49,922 bases of DNA. Source: Bacillota bacterium (lineage in GTDB: Bacteria; Bacillota; Clostridia; UBA1381). Shown piece by piece: positions 10,250 to 19,036 of the stretch (positions within the stretch are counted from its first letter, which is position 1; every line of letters starts with the position of its first letter). Under the pieces are notes generated by a model, which did not search any database, was not told the DNA's origin, and worked only from the letters and a program-made list of their open reading frames with translations. The stretch spans positions 1 to 49,922 of the forward strand of contig JAQXIJ010000086.1 in assembly GCA_029007725.1 (NCBI GenBank). Reading direction: 5' to 3'. The position numbers and the translations under genes are program-made.

Positions 10250-10270
10250 TATTGATTTACAATATAAAAA

Positions 10271-10301
10271 AGAAATTCGCAGAATGTACGAATTTCTTTT
10301 T
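10271..10301. terminator. Bidirectional terminator between metK and the HAD gene
   Basis: A perfect 9-bp stem AGAAATTCG (10271-10279) / CGAATTTCT (10289-10297) is flanked by A-rich and T-rich runs, so it can end transcription from both converging genes. Confidence 0.85.
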
Positions 10302-11120
10302 TTATACCGAAATCTTTCCACTCTCTATATCCTTGATAATCTTTGCCACAGCACTTTCATTATTGCTTACAGTTATAATATCTGCCACATTTTTTGCCGA
10401 GTCAACCGCATTAGAAACTGCAACACCGACCCCGGCAGCTTCTAGCATGCTGATATCGTTTTCGTTATCTCCGAGAGCAATCGTTCTGCTGATTTCTATG
10501 CCAAGCATGTCCGCCAGCCGTATCATTCCGTTGCCCTTTGAAGCGCCCTTTGGCAAAACCTCAAAATAATTTTCGCTGCTACGCACAAAATCGAATTTGT
10601 CGGCAAAATTTAGTTCGCGTACGCCCTGTTTGATTTCCTCCATGTGGTCGCCTTCAGTTATAAACAGCGCCTTTTTCCACGGTTTCGGAATATCGTGATA
10701 ATCAATCTGCAGAGGCGGCAGCTTTTCCGCCACACGGTAGCGCTCCGACCACTCATTGATTTTACAAAAATACACATTTTCATCGGTACATATATTTATT
10801 GCTATGTTCTTAAATCTGTGTTCTGCATCCTCCAAAAATGCCGTTATATGCTCATCAAGATATGTTCCCCATGTCATTTCATCACGCGCAAAGTCATACA
10901 GTCCCGCTCCATTGAACGCAACAATAGGCGCATTTGGCACGATATAATCGAGAATAAGCCTTGCACCCCTTGGCACACGCCCGGTCGTAAATGTAAACTT
11001 GCCGCCCTCACTCATAAAATATTCAATATATTGTTTGTTCTCGTCCGAAACTCGCTTGTCAGTTGTCAACAAGGTTTCGTCAAGGTCACTGCAAATAAGT
11101 ATTCCTTCAAAATTTCCCAT
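10302..11120 (-). CDS. Cof-type HAD-IIB family phosphatase
   Basis: This HAD-superfamily hydrolase (272 aa) probably acts on phosphosugars or other small phosphates; the substrate is unknown. Motif I is CSDLDETLLTTD (nucleophile Asp of DxDET), motif II is FTTGR, and motif IV is IALGDNENDISMLEAAGVGVAVSNA. The large cap insertion is of the Cof type. The start at 11120 is chosen because it follows an AGGGA site, one base after the TGA of the upstream ABC gene. The two are therefore likely translationally coupled and co-transcribed with RNase M5. Confidence 0.88.
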   Translation of the reverse strand: MGNFEGILICSDLDETLLTTDKRVSDENKQYIEYFMSEGGKFTFTTGRVPRGARLILDYIVPNAPIVAFNGAGLYDFARDEMTWGTYLDEHITAFLEDAEHRFKNIAINICTDENVYFCKINEWSERYRVAEKLPPLQIDYHDIPKPWKKALFITEGDHMEEIKQGVRELNFADKFDFVRSSENYFEVLPKGASKGNGMIRLADMLGIEISRTIALGDNENDISMLEAAGVGVAVSNAVDSAKNVADIITVSNNESAVAKIIKDIESGKISV

Positions 11121-11121
11121 A

Positions 11122-12777
11122 TCATTCCCTATTCTTTTTCTCAATATATATTACATTGTCACACATATCAAAAGCCGCCTGCTTATGACTTACTATAATG
11201 CATGTCTTGTCAGTCATTTTTCTGATTGCCTCAAGCAAGCTGCGTTCTGTTGCAGAATCAAGTGCCGACGTCGACTCGTCCAAAAGAAGAATCGGCGCAT
11301 CGTGCAGAATTGCCCTCGCAATAGATATCCTCTGTGTCTGTCCCTCCGAAAGCCCAAGCCCCTTTTCGCCCAGCTGCGTATCAAGACCGTTGTCAAGCGT
11401 ATCTATAAAATCACTAATCTGCGCTACTTCAGCCGCTCTGCGCACCTGTTCGTCGGTAGCGTCATGACCGAACGCAATATTCTCGCGTATAGTTCCCGAC
11501 AAAATCAGATTTCCCTGCGGAACATAGGCAAACAGTTCGCGCGTTTCTTTTCCCAAATCAATCTCACCGTTTTTGCACTTCATATAAATTCTGCCAGAAT
11601 CCGGTGTCATAATTCCGAGCAGAAGCTTTATCGCAGTGCTCTTTCCGGCACCTGACTCTCCGGCAATAACGACACATTCGCCTTTATTTATCCGCATATT
11701 TATGCCGGACACCACCGCATCATCACTGTACGAAAATGTCACATTGTCGTACACAATCTGTTCCATATTTTCGTATGTATCTGCTGGCAGAGAAATATTT
11801 TTAATGTTTTCATCCTTTAGGTTTTCCAACTCGATAAGCCTCTCGACTGAAGCTGTCACCGCAAACGCCTGCGGCACAAGACTTGACATACTTTTAAACG
11901 GTGACTGAATCTGTGAAACCAATGCCAAAATAGCGGTAACATCACCATATGTCAGTCTGCCCTGTGAAAGTCGCAGTGCGGCATAAGCCATTGCAAAATA
12001 GTAGCCGGCATTGAAAATCATAAATATGCCTATCTGCGCAGCGACCGATGCGGTAACACGCCGAACCTTGAGCCTATAACCATCATATTGCAGCTTTTCG
12101 TTCCTGTCCAGCATTTTTTCCTCGCACTTAAAGGATTTGACAACAAGTAAATTTTGCAAAATTTCGAGCATGAACGAATTGATACGTCCGTCACATTCCT
12201 GACATTTCTTATGCAGAATTTTGTAGCGCTTAGAATAAATTCGCGCACCGACCGCAACAAGAGGCCCGACGCCCAAAATTATCAGAGCAAGAGTACCGTC
12301 AATGTTATAAAGCACATAAAATGCGCCGATAATACTGGTCATAAACAGCACAGCAGACGGCACAATCGCAACAATCCCATTTACAATCACATTTACATCA
12401 CTGTTTATTCTGTTAAGAAGCTCCCCCGAATGATAGTTCATAACCGACAGATAGTCCTTGTTTATCAGTACCTTAAACAGATGACGTTTTAAATATATGT
12501 CCAAACGCGAACAGGCATGAACGTTAAGATAGCTCATAACAATCTGTATTACTAGAAGTGCCAGCAGCAGTGAAACAAGCGCGCCGAAAGCTTTCGGCAG
12601 TGAGCCGTCCAGCGTTTTTGTCGCAATATCCATGACATTTTTGGACGCGGTCGCAAAACGCACCTGCAGAAGCGATGCAATCGCACTGAGCAACGTCAGC
12701 ATTACTATAATGGGAAAACTTTTTTTCCCGTTTTTTAATATCCATTTGCGGACAACGGCATTTTTTTTCACGGTCAA
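11122..12777 (-). CDS. ABC exporter, fused membrane and ATPase domains
   Basis: A 551-aa half transporter with about six membrane helices in residues 20-290 and an ATPase domain in about 330-551. Walker A is GESGAGKST, the signature is LSEGQTQR, Walker B is ILLLDESTSALD with the catalytic Glu, and the H-loop is VSHKQ. All catalytic residues are present, so it may work as a homodimer. The substrate is unknown. The start is uncertain: TTG at 12777 or GTG at 12771, both with a weak AGAGAG site. It sits between RNase M5 and a HAD phosphatase in one operon. Confidence 0.88.
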   Translation of the reverse strand: MTVKKNAVVRKWILKNGKKSFPIIVMLTLLSAIASLLQVRFATASKNVMDIATKTLDGSLPKAFGALVSLLLALLVIQIVMSYLNVHACSRLDIYLKRHLFKVLINKDYLSVMNYHSGELLNRINSDVNVIVNGIVAIVPSAVLFMTSIIGAFYVLYNIDGTLALIILGVGPLVAVGARIYSKRYKILHKKCQECDGRINSFMLEILQNLLVVKSFKCEEKMLDRNEKLQYDGYRLKVRRVTASVAAQIGIFMIFNAGYYFAMAYAALRLSQGRLTYGDVTAILALVSQIQSPFKSMSSLVPQAFAVTASVERLIELENLKDENIKNISLPADTYENMEQIVYDNVTFSYSDDAVVSGINMRINKGECVVIAGESGAGKSTAIKLLLGIMTPDSGRIYMKCKNGEIDLGKETRELFAYVPQGNLILSGTIRENIAFGHDATDEQVRRAAEVAQISDFIDTLDNGLDTQLGEKGLGLSEGQTQRISIARAILHDAPILLLDESTSALDSATERSLLEAIRKMTDKTCIIVSHKQAAFDMCDNVIYIEKKNRE

Positions 12778-12810
12778 CTCTCTTTTCGTAATAATATCTT
12801 TTTTATTTTA

Positions 12811-13404
12811 TCACACATTTTCCGCATTTGCAACCATTCGTGCAAGCTCCTCCGGCGAAATCATTCGGTTTATCGCAGCCAACAGCATATTTGCGGATAT
12901 TTTTGACGGTAAACCCATCGCCGCGGCGATTTTGTTTCGCAGCGCACTGCTGTTTTCGCCGCCGCAAAGTCCGAGCTGCACCAAGTCTGCTTTGGTAATA
13001 TCGGATAATTTTTCTGTCTTGCTGCCGTCAATTTCACAGCCGCTTTTTATCAGAGCATTCAAAATCGTATTATTATCAATACCCTCTACTCCCAAAAGCC
13101 CCTCCTTGCCGGGGAGGCGCTTACGCCGCTCCTTGCCATGAATTTCCGGAATGTATGCGTGCTTTACCTGTTCTTCCGGCACAAGCTGCTTTACAAAGCT
13201 GCGAATTTTAAACCCCGCCGCATCGGAATCGGTAAGAACTACAATTCCTGTTTTTTCCGCAAGGGTTTTGATTGACTCCTGTGCCTTTTTATTGTTGAAC
13301 ACCGAAAATCCGCCAGTCACAAAAATAAGACCGTCCAGAAATCCCGATAGCCGTATTTTATCGTATATACCCTCAACAATAACCGTTTCCTTTATCTTAT
13401 ACAT
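12811..13404 (-). CDS. rnmV: Ribonuclease M5
   Basis: RNase M5 (197 aa) matures 5S rRNA in Gram-positive bacteria. The Toprim domain shows VIVEG (catalytic Glu11) and VLTDSDAAG (Asp59, Asp61). It is followed by the family segment HAYIPEIHGKERRKRLPGKEGLLGVEG in two halves and a C-terminal DUF4093-like extension. Unlike many Firmicutes it is not next to ksgA; instead it leads an operon with an ABC exporter and a HAD phosphatase. A GGCGGAG ribosome binding site precedes the ATG. Confidence 0.9.
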   Translation of the reverse strand: MYKIKETVIVEGIYDKIRLSGFLDGLIFVTGGFSVFNNKKAQESIKTLAEKTGIVVLTDSDAAGFKIRSFVKQLVPEEQVKHAYIPEIHGKERRKRLPGKEGLLGVEGIDNNTILNALIKSGCEIDGSKTEKLSDITKADLVQLGLCGGENSSALRNKIAAAMGLPSKISANMLLAAINRMISPEELARMVANAENV

Positions 13405-13445
13405 TTTTTCTCCGCCTTTTCGGGCAGAACGCCCATTTTACAATA

Positions 13446-13474
13446 AATTTATCATCTTTGGTCACACTTGTCAA
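13446..13474 (-). promoter_or_regulatory. Promoter of the rnmV operon
   Basis: On the minus strand, -35 TTGACA (13474-13469), 17-bp spacer and -10 TAAATT (13451-13446). A small GGGC/GCCC hairpin lies in the short leader. Confidence 0.75.
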
Positions 13475-13557
13475 TAAAAGTTTACATTTTGTTCATACAC
13501 TTGCGGCATATTCGTATTATAATATACAGAGTAATATTGATACAGAGGTGAAAACAG

Positions 13558-14817
13558 ATGTCAGATATTGATAACTTTGATTTAAGCAGTGATGAAACAG
13601 AAAACAAAGGAGAGCGTTCTGACGAAAACGGCGGCGACGCAGCCGAAATCAGCGGCACAACAGAAACAGCACCCACAGAAAACAGCGGTACAGCCGAAAA
13701 CATCTTTAATTCATCCGATGAACGGACTGAGTTTGAAAAGGAGCTTGAAAACTATCTTCCCACTCCCGAAAGCACAGGCAAACTTAAAAAGCCGATGCCG
13801 TCGTGGCTTTGGGCCGTGCTTGCTTCGGTGCTTACAACCGTGATTTTGTTTGCACTCTACTCATTGCTTGTGGTTCCTCATCTCAAGCCGTCGGCGGTAA
13901 TCTCATATGTACAGGGTTCCAACAAACCCGACTCTGCTGACACTTCGGATCTGAGCAGCATAAATGAAAAAGTGACGCCCGGCATTGTTACGGTTTCCGG
14001 CAGTTCCAAATACACAAACTTTTTCGGAATGTCATCTTCCGCCAGCACAGGTTCAGGGATTATCATAAGTCCGGATGGATATATTCTTACCAGCAACTCG
14101 CTTGTCAGCTCTGACGGAGAAACAACTGTTGTTATGCCGGATAAAAGCAAACATACCGCAACAATCGTCGGCGCAGACGAAAATAAGGATATCGCAATAC
14201 TCCATATAAATGCTTCCAATCTGCCTGCTCTCACACTTGCTAATTCCGACAATGTACGTCCAGGCGATACATCAATCGTAATCGGAAATATGCTTGGTTC
14301 CGCACTTGGAACGTCAATAACTCGCGGCATTATCTGCGGTGTTAACAAAAGTGTATCACTCCAGAACGGCGGTACAATAAACCTTTTGCAGACCGATGCG
14401 GCAACAACATCAAACAATGCCGGCGGCTGCCTGTTAAACACCAACGGAGAGGTCATCGGTATGATTACCTACGCAATTTCAACAAATGCCGGCAACATAA
14501 GTTTTGCCATTCCGTCAAATGACATAAAAAACGTTACAGAATCTCTGATTAACACAGGCTCAGCACCCGAATCTCCTATTATAGGCATAACCGGAACAGG
14601 TTCTGATCACGGGGTTGTGATTGATTCCGTTGTTGATGATTCACCCGCGAAGAAATCCGGGCTTAAAGAGGGTGACCTTATCTTAAAGGTTGACGACACT
14701 CCGGTAAAATCGGTTGAAGAAATCAACAAAATCCGCGACACTCATAAAAAGGGTGAAACAATAAAAATCACGATTTACCGAGACGGCAACACTCTTGATG
14801 TTAAAGTGGTCTTATAA
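13558..14817 (+). CDS. HtrA-like trypsin-PDZ membrane protein lacking the catalytic triad (probable pseudoprotease)
   Basis: A 419-aa DegP/HtrA-type protein: acidic Ser/Thr/Glu-rich cytoplasmic N-terminus (1-78), one membrane helix (about 82-107), trypsin-like domain (about 135-325) and a PDZ domain (about 341-419). The fold-defining motifs are clear, but the catalytic His of the usual TNNHV motif is Ser (T-S-N-S-L, residue 181). The nucleophile Ser of GNSGGP is Ala (N-N-A-G-G-C, residue 288). Only the Asp (D211) remains. The reading frame is intact, so this looks like a maintained non-proteolytic binder rather than a decaying gene. It has its own transcription unit, divergent from rnmV. Confidence 0.88.
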   Translation: MSDIDNFDLSSDETENKGERSDENGGDAAEISGTTETAPTENSGTAENIFNSSDERTEFEKELENYLPTPESTGKLKKPMPSWLWAVLASVLTTVILFALYSLLVVPHLKPSAVISYVQGSNKPDSADTSDLSSINEKVTPGIVTVSGSSKYTNFFGMSSSASTGSGIIISPDGYILTSNSLVSSDGETTVVMPDKSKHTATIVGADENKDIAILHINASNLPALTLANSDNVRPGDTSIVIGNMLGSALGTSITRGIICGVNKSVSLQNGGTINLLQTDAATTSNNAGGCLLNTNGEVIGMITYAISTNAGNISFAIPSNDIKNVTESLINTGSAPESPIIGITGTGSDHGVVIDSVVDDSPAKKSGLKEGDLILKVDDTPVKSVEEINKIRDTHKKGETIKITIYRDGNTLDVKVVL

Positions 14818-14901
14818 AAATATCAAGTCCCCTGTGCTACCGCTTTTGCAGGCAGTGCAGAAGCACAGTGTTCAAAATAATGTTTATATAAACAATTAAA
14901 C

Positions 14902-14936
14902 AAAAAGCGCGGCAACCAGCCGTGCTTTTTGTTTTG
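14902..14936 (+). terminator. Terminator after the HtrA-like gene
   Basis: The stem AAAAAGC-CGGC / GCCG-GCTTTTT around a short loop is followed by TTTTGTTTT. A separate 7-bp CTGTGCT/AGCACAG hairpin lies just before it (14832-14868). A-rich arms mean it may also act on the converging minus-strand operon. Confidence 0.8.
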
Positions 14937-15002
14937 TTCCTATATAGCTTTTACATTTAATATATTTGACTGAATGAACAAGCTTTCACTGTTTAAACTG
15001 TA

Positions 15003-16214
15003 TCACATAATTATCCTTCTCTGCTCCAGTCTTGATTTTTCTGCTGCAAGCGTCAGGCGATGTGCCTCAAAAATTCTGTGGTCAATTCGGTAATTCTCAT
15101 TTTCCATCGACTCCGCAAAATACCGCATCAGTCCACCGTCGCCGCCGCAGTGACGTGTTTCGTCGTGGGATACCGAAAATCGCTCCTCGCAGTTTTCAAA
15201 AAAACGCCTAAGAACAATCTGCCCGTCCTCCATGCAGCCTCCAATTTCGCCGTCAGTGCCCATCAACTTAATCGTCCTTGTATTTCGCAGTGAAAAGGCC
15301 GACACTGTGAAAACGGCGCATAGACCTCCGGTCATCTCCATAGCGGCAACCTGATGGTCGCAAACGTCATTGTCGCAGCGGTATACACACCTTCCATAAG
15401 GATTGGTTTTCAGAGCATCGATTATGCAATTTCTTTCCGTTCCGCATTCAAACTTATCTACAAAATATGACGCGGCACCATCAGTATACAGCTTTACTGC
15501 ATTATATTTGCACTCCGCGGCAAAAGGGCAGCTGTCGGTGCACCTTTTTGGAACATCTCCCGGCGCATTTTCTGTGCTAAAATACCCGTTTGATCCATAC
15601 GACGTTATGCTTTTGCAGCTGCTTCCTGTGAGATACAGAATAAGATCAAAATCGTGGCATGATTTTGCCACAATAAGCGGTGAAGAAGTCTTTGAATTAT
15701 TCCACTGTCCACGCACATAGCTGTGCGCATGATGCCAGTAGCCTTCATTTTCATTAATCTGCATATTCATAATCTTTCCGATTTTACCGCTGTCCGTAAT
15801 CTCTTTTATTTTTTTGATAAATGGCGTGTACCTGAGCACAAACCCCGTCATAAACACTCTGTTGTATCCGCAAAGCGCCGCTTCAAGCCGATCTATTTCC
15901 TCACAAAACGGAGAAATTGGCTTTTCGAGCAAAATGTGGTATCCACATTCAATTGCCATAAGCGCCGGTTCAAGATGCATTCGGTCCTGCGTACAAATCA
16001 GAACCGCATCTGCAAGCCTTCCTTTTCTGAACAACTGTCTGTAATTCGCAAATGCCATATTTTCCGCAATGTTGTATTCACTGCAAAATTCACTTCGTTT
16101 CTGCAAATCCGGCTCGGCAACCCCGATAATTTTAATTATTCCCGTCTTTTTAATATACGGCGCATAAGAATCCTTGCCCCTGCCGCCCGCGCCGATAATA
16201 ATACATGTTTTCAT
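15003..16214 (-). CDS. Gfo/Idh/MocA oxidoreductase with a cysteine-rich segment
   Basis: An NAD(P)-dependent sugar oxidoreductase family member (403 aa): Rossmann start IIGAGGRGKDSY, dinucleotide/substrate motif EKP (97-99), then the C-terminal alpha/beta domain. Residues 225-285 carry eight cysteines (225, 229, 235, 257, 263, 276, 280, 285) around NPYGRCVYRCDNDVCDHQ, a feature of one subfamily and possibly a metal or Fe-S site. The substrate is unknown. It lies 9 nt after a second Gfo/Idh/MocA gene and is the last gene of the locus. Confidence 0.85.
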   Translation of the reverse strand: MKTCIIIGAGGRGKDSYAPYIKKTGIIKIIGVAEPDLQKRSEFCSEYNIAENMAFANYRQLFRKGRLADAVLICTQDRMHLEPALMAIECGYHILLEKPISPFCEEIDRLEAALCGYNRVFMTGFVLRYTPFIKKIKEITDSGKIGKIMNMQINENEGYWHHAHSYVRGQWNNSKTSSPLIVAKSCHDFDLILYLTGSSCKSITSYGSNGYFSTENAPGDVPKRCTDSCPFAAECKYNAVKLYTDGAASYFVDKFECGTERNCIIDALKTNPYGRCVYRCDNDVCDHQVAAMEMTGGLCAVFTVSAFSLRNTRTIKLMGTDGEIGGCMEDGQIVLRRFFENCEERFSVSHDETRHCGGDGGLMRYFAESMENENYRIDHRIFEAHRLTLAAEKSRLEQRRIIM

Positions 16215-16223
16215 TTTCTTTTC

Positions 16224-17192
16224 CTATATGATAATTGAATTTTCAAGTATTCGTTCTACCAGCCTTACACTTGCCTGTGAGCTTTCCGGTGTTACAATCT
16301 GCGGCTTTGTACCGTTTTTCACACACGAAACAAAATATTCGATTTCTCCGACGTATCCGTCCACACCGGAAATGTTTATGCCGGTATCGCTGCTTAGAGC
16401 TTCTGTTGTCAACTCAATTTCGTTGCCGTTTGCGAATATTTTTTCACCCTTATATTCCACGGCTCCGTTTTCAAAAACAGCTTTGAAGCTCGCTTCAAAA
16501 GGAATATTGTAATTATACCACGTTGCCTCTGCCGACACTATGCACTTGTCATATACAAGTTCGGATATAATATAATCATTGTTGTTTTTCAGCTTGTGAT
16601 ATACTCCCCGAACCTCCTTTGGCTCTCCGAGTACATACTGCACAAAGTCAATGTCGTGGATAGACAAATCAATCGGTGTACCGCCGCTCTTTTTCAAGTC
16701 GCGCATCCAATCCTGCCAGCTCCATGTCGGAATCGCCGAAATGCGTTTCATGTCAAGACGCAAAAGCTCGCCATACTCTTTTGAATTTATCACATTTTTA
16801 AGATATATATACGGTGTCATAAATCTGACAACATGAGCTGTCATGAATAGCTTTCCTGATCGTTTTACCGCCTCAGTAACCGCCTGTGTATCTGCCGAAG
16901 AAAGGCTCATCGGCTTTTCAGACAACACGTTTATTCCATGCTCCAATGCTTTTATGCTCATTTCGCGGTGCATATAGCTCGGTGTACATATATCAGCTAT
17001 ATCAGGTTTTTCATTTACCAAAAGATCATCAATACTTTCGTATATATTTATCCCTTCGCCGCCGACCTTTTCCTTAGCCATATCTGTGCGGACATCACAT
17101 ACCGCAATCACCTCGGCATCGGCAATATTTTTGTAGCAGTTGAAATGGACACCTCCCATTCCGCCTATTCCTATAAGTGCAACTTTTATCAT
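16224..17192 (-). CDS. Gfo/Idh/MocA family oxidoreductase
   Basis: A 322-aa sugar or cyclitol dehydrogenase-like protein. The Rossmann motif is VALIGIGGMGGVH, the EKP motif is at 92-94, and WSWQDWMRDLKKSGGTPID leads into the conserved catalytic D-x3-H pattern (DLSIHDIDFVQY). Its ATG overlaps the stop of the upstream TIM-barrel gene by 4 nt (ATGA), so they are coupled. The substrate is unknown; sugar, inositol or glycoside oxidation are family possibilities. Confidence 0.87.
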   Translation of the reverse strand: MIKVALIGIGGMGGVHFNCYKNIADAEVIAVCDVRTDMAKEKVGGEGINIYESIDDLLVNEKPDIADICTPSYMHREMSIKALEHGINVLSEKPMSLSSADTQAVTEAVKRSGKLFMTAHVVRFMTPYIYLKNVINSKEYGELLRLDMKRISAIPTWSWQDWMRDLKKSGGTPIDLSIHDIDFVQYVLGEPKEVRGVYHKLKNNNDYIISELVYDKCIVSAEATWYNYNIPFEASFKAVFENGAVEYKGEKIFANGNEIELTTEALSSDTGINISGVDGYVGEIEYFVSCVKNGTKPQIVTPESSQASVRLVERILENSIII

Positions 17193-18004
17193 ATCAATCC
17201 CTCCAACAATTTTTTTGCATCTTTTATATCATTAATCTGCCGTTCGCCCGAAATTTCGCGTTCTATTGTAAGAGTGCCGTCATATCCCACAGACCGCAGT
17301 TTGTCTATAAACTTCGGAAAATTGACCTTTCCCTGACCGAGCGGCATTTCTTTGCCAAGATGCCTGCCGTCCGTAGGATAGCAGCCGTCCTTTGCATGAA
17401 CATCCCGTACATATTTGCCAAATGCGTCAAGCGCATCGGTAGGGTTTGCCTTGCCATACATAATCAAATTGGCAGGGTCAAGGTTTATGCCGAGGTTGCC
17501 CGTTCCGACATCTTCGATGGTTCTGCGCAGAGTAACCGGTGTTTCTTGACCTGTTTCAAACAGAAAGTATTGCCCGTTGTTTTTTACATACCCTGCAACG
17601 TTTTTAAGTGCTGCCACTATTGCATGATACTGTTCTCCAGCCGGCACCTCGGGCAAAAATCCCGCATGAGTTGCCATGTTTTTTACACCCAGAAGCTTTG
17701 CAAAATCCGAGCCATGCATAAGTTCTTTCATCCGTTCAAAGCGATACTCGGCAGGCACAATTCCAAGTGTCAGAGGTCCTTCATAGAAGTCCCACACCGC
17801 GGGGCCGCTCCATCCGCACCAAAATGTTGAAATGTGCACTGAATATTTTTCGCAGCATTCTCTGATTTTTTCCGCATTATCCGGCGTCATCAGCTCACTG
17901 TGCCAACAGTCAAGCTGACATGACTCAAATCCAAACTCATTCACTTGTCTAAATTTGCTTTCTATATTTTCATCGACAAAGCGCACCATAACCCCAAGCT
18001 CCAT
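17189..18004 (-). CDS. Sugar phosphate isomerase/epimerase family TIM-barrel protein
   Basis: A 271-aa xylose-isomerase-like (AP endonuclease 2 superfamily) TIM barrel. The likely metal ligands are intact: Glu in FLFETGQE, Asp in INLDPANL, His in RDVHAKDG and Glu in LTIEREISG. Family members isomerise or epimerise sugars, or cleave oxidised sugar derivatives. It is the first gene of the minus-strand operon, after an AGGAGG, and is divergent from an AraC regulator. Its pairing with two Gfo/Idh/MocA genes suggests it acts on their product. Confidence 0.85.
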   Translation of the reverse strand: MELGVMVRFVDENIESKFRQVNEFGFESCQLDCWHSELMTPDNAEKIRECCEKYSVHISTFWCGWSGPAVWDFYEGPLTLGIVPAEYRFERMKELMHGSDFAKLLGVKNMATHAGFLPEVPAGEQYHAIVAALKNVAGYVKNNGQYFLFETGQETPVTLRRTIEDVGTGNLGINLDPANLIMYGKANPTDALDAFGKYVRDVHAKDGCYPTDGRHLGKEMPLGQGKVNFPKFIDKLRSVGYDGTLTIEREISGERQINDIKDAKKLLEGLI

Positions 18005-18022
18005 ATCAAATTACCTCCTACA

Positions 18023-18070
18023 TTGACATTTTTGTGTTTTTATTATATACTTAAAATATATCAAAGACAA
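18023..18070. promoter_or_regulatory. Overlapping divergent promoters, sugar locus 1
   Basis: Plus strand (AraC gene): TTGACA 18023-18028, 17 bp, TATACT 18046-18051. Minus strand (isomerase operon): TTGTCT 18070-18065, 17 bp, TATAAT 18047-18042. The two -10 boxes share 18046-18047, so RNA polymerases on the two promoters should exclude each other. Confidence 0.7.
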
Positions 18071-18113
18071 TGAACATTTTTGCTCTGTATTAGCACAATT
18101 TTGAGGTGGTTTT

Positions 18114-18920
18114 ATGAATGACATACGATTATATGAGGACATTTCCGAGCTGGGGCAAAGCTTTCCGATAAAAATACGAAAATACAGTTCTACGCATCTC
18201 ATGCCGCATTGGCATGAGCACATCGAGCTTCTTTATATTATTTTCGGAGAGGGACGCTTTGTATGCAACAGCAAAACGGCAGACGCATATGCCGGCGAAA
18301 CAGTTGTTGTAAACAGCAGTGAGCTTCATTCTTTCATTGCAGAAAAAAGTATAGAATATATCTGCCTGATTATAAACACCTCAATGTTTTCTGATGTTAA
18401 TTGCGGAAATATTATTATTAATTCCAAAATACCGCATGATGAATTTGTAACAAACTGCTTTAAACATATGTACGAGGAGTTTTTAAAGGGTGAAGCCGCG
18501 TCCAATATGGTGATAAAAGGTGAAACATACCTGCTTATGGCGCATCTTATAAGAAATTATACTGCAATGCATCTTTCGCGGTTTGAATATGACGTTCGCA
18601 TGGCAAGAATGAAAAAGGTAAATATGATTCTGGACTATATTCATGCCAATTACAGTCAGCCGATAAGCACTTCGAAATTGGCAAAAAAGTGGTATTTGAG
18701 CGAAAGTCATATGTGCCGTATGTTCAAAGCGGCAACCGGTGTAAAATTAACCGAATATATTAACAAATATAGGGTTGATAAGGCTGCCACTCTGCTGCTA
18801 AACAGCGACGACAGTGTTTCGGATATCGCATCAAAGGTCGGTTTTGATAATTTGAATTATTTCGACAGAATTTTTAAAAGGTACAAAAAATTATCCCCCA
18901 AAAAATACAAAAAGCAATAG
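18114..18920 (+). CDS. AraC family transcriptional regulator
   Basis: A 268-aa regulator with an N-terminal cupin-like sugar-sensing domain (about 20-85, PHWHEHIELLYIIFGEGRF) and a C-terminal double helix-turn-helix (about 165-268). The latter holds LAKKWYLSESHMCRMFK and the conserved second-helix region SDIASKVGFDNLNYFDRIFKR. The divergent position and the shared promoter region point to control of the isomerase and oxidoreductase genes at 15003-18004. A GAGGTGG ribosome binding site precedes the ATG. Confidence 0.92.
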   Translation: MNDIRLYEDISELGQSFPIKIRKYSSTHLMPHWHEHIELLYIIFGEGRFVCNSKTADAYAGETVVVNSSELHSFIAEKSIEYICLIINTSMFSDVNCGNIIINSKIPHDEFVTNCFKHMYEEFLKGEAASNMVIKGETYLLMAHLIRNYTAMHLSRFEYDVRMARMKKVNMILDYIHANYSQPISTSKLAKKWYLSESHMCRMFKAATGVKLTEYINKYRVDKAATLLLNSDDSVSDIASKVGFDNLNYFDRIFKRYKKLSPKKYKKQ

Positions 18921-19036
18921 CATTTCCCCCACATATACACGCATCGGTACAGCATTACGTGATTATTCCCGTCCCATTCCGATTTTTTGCCTTAATTTTC
19001 ATTTAATAAAAGCCGCGGCGAAGGAGAGCATATTAA

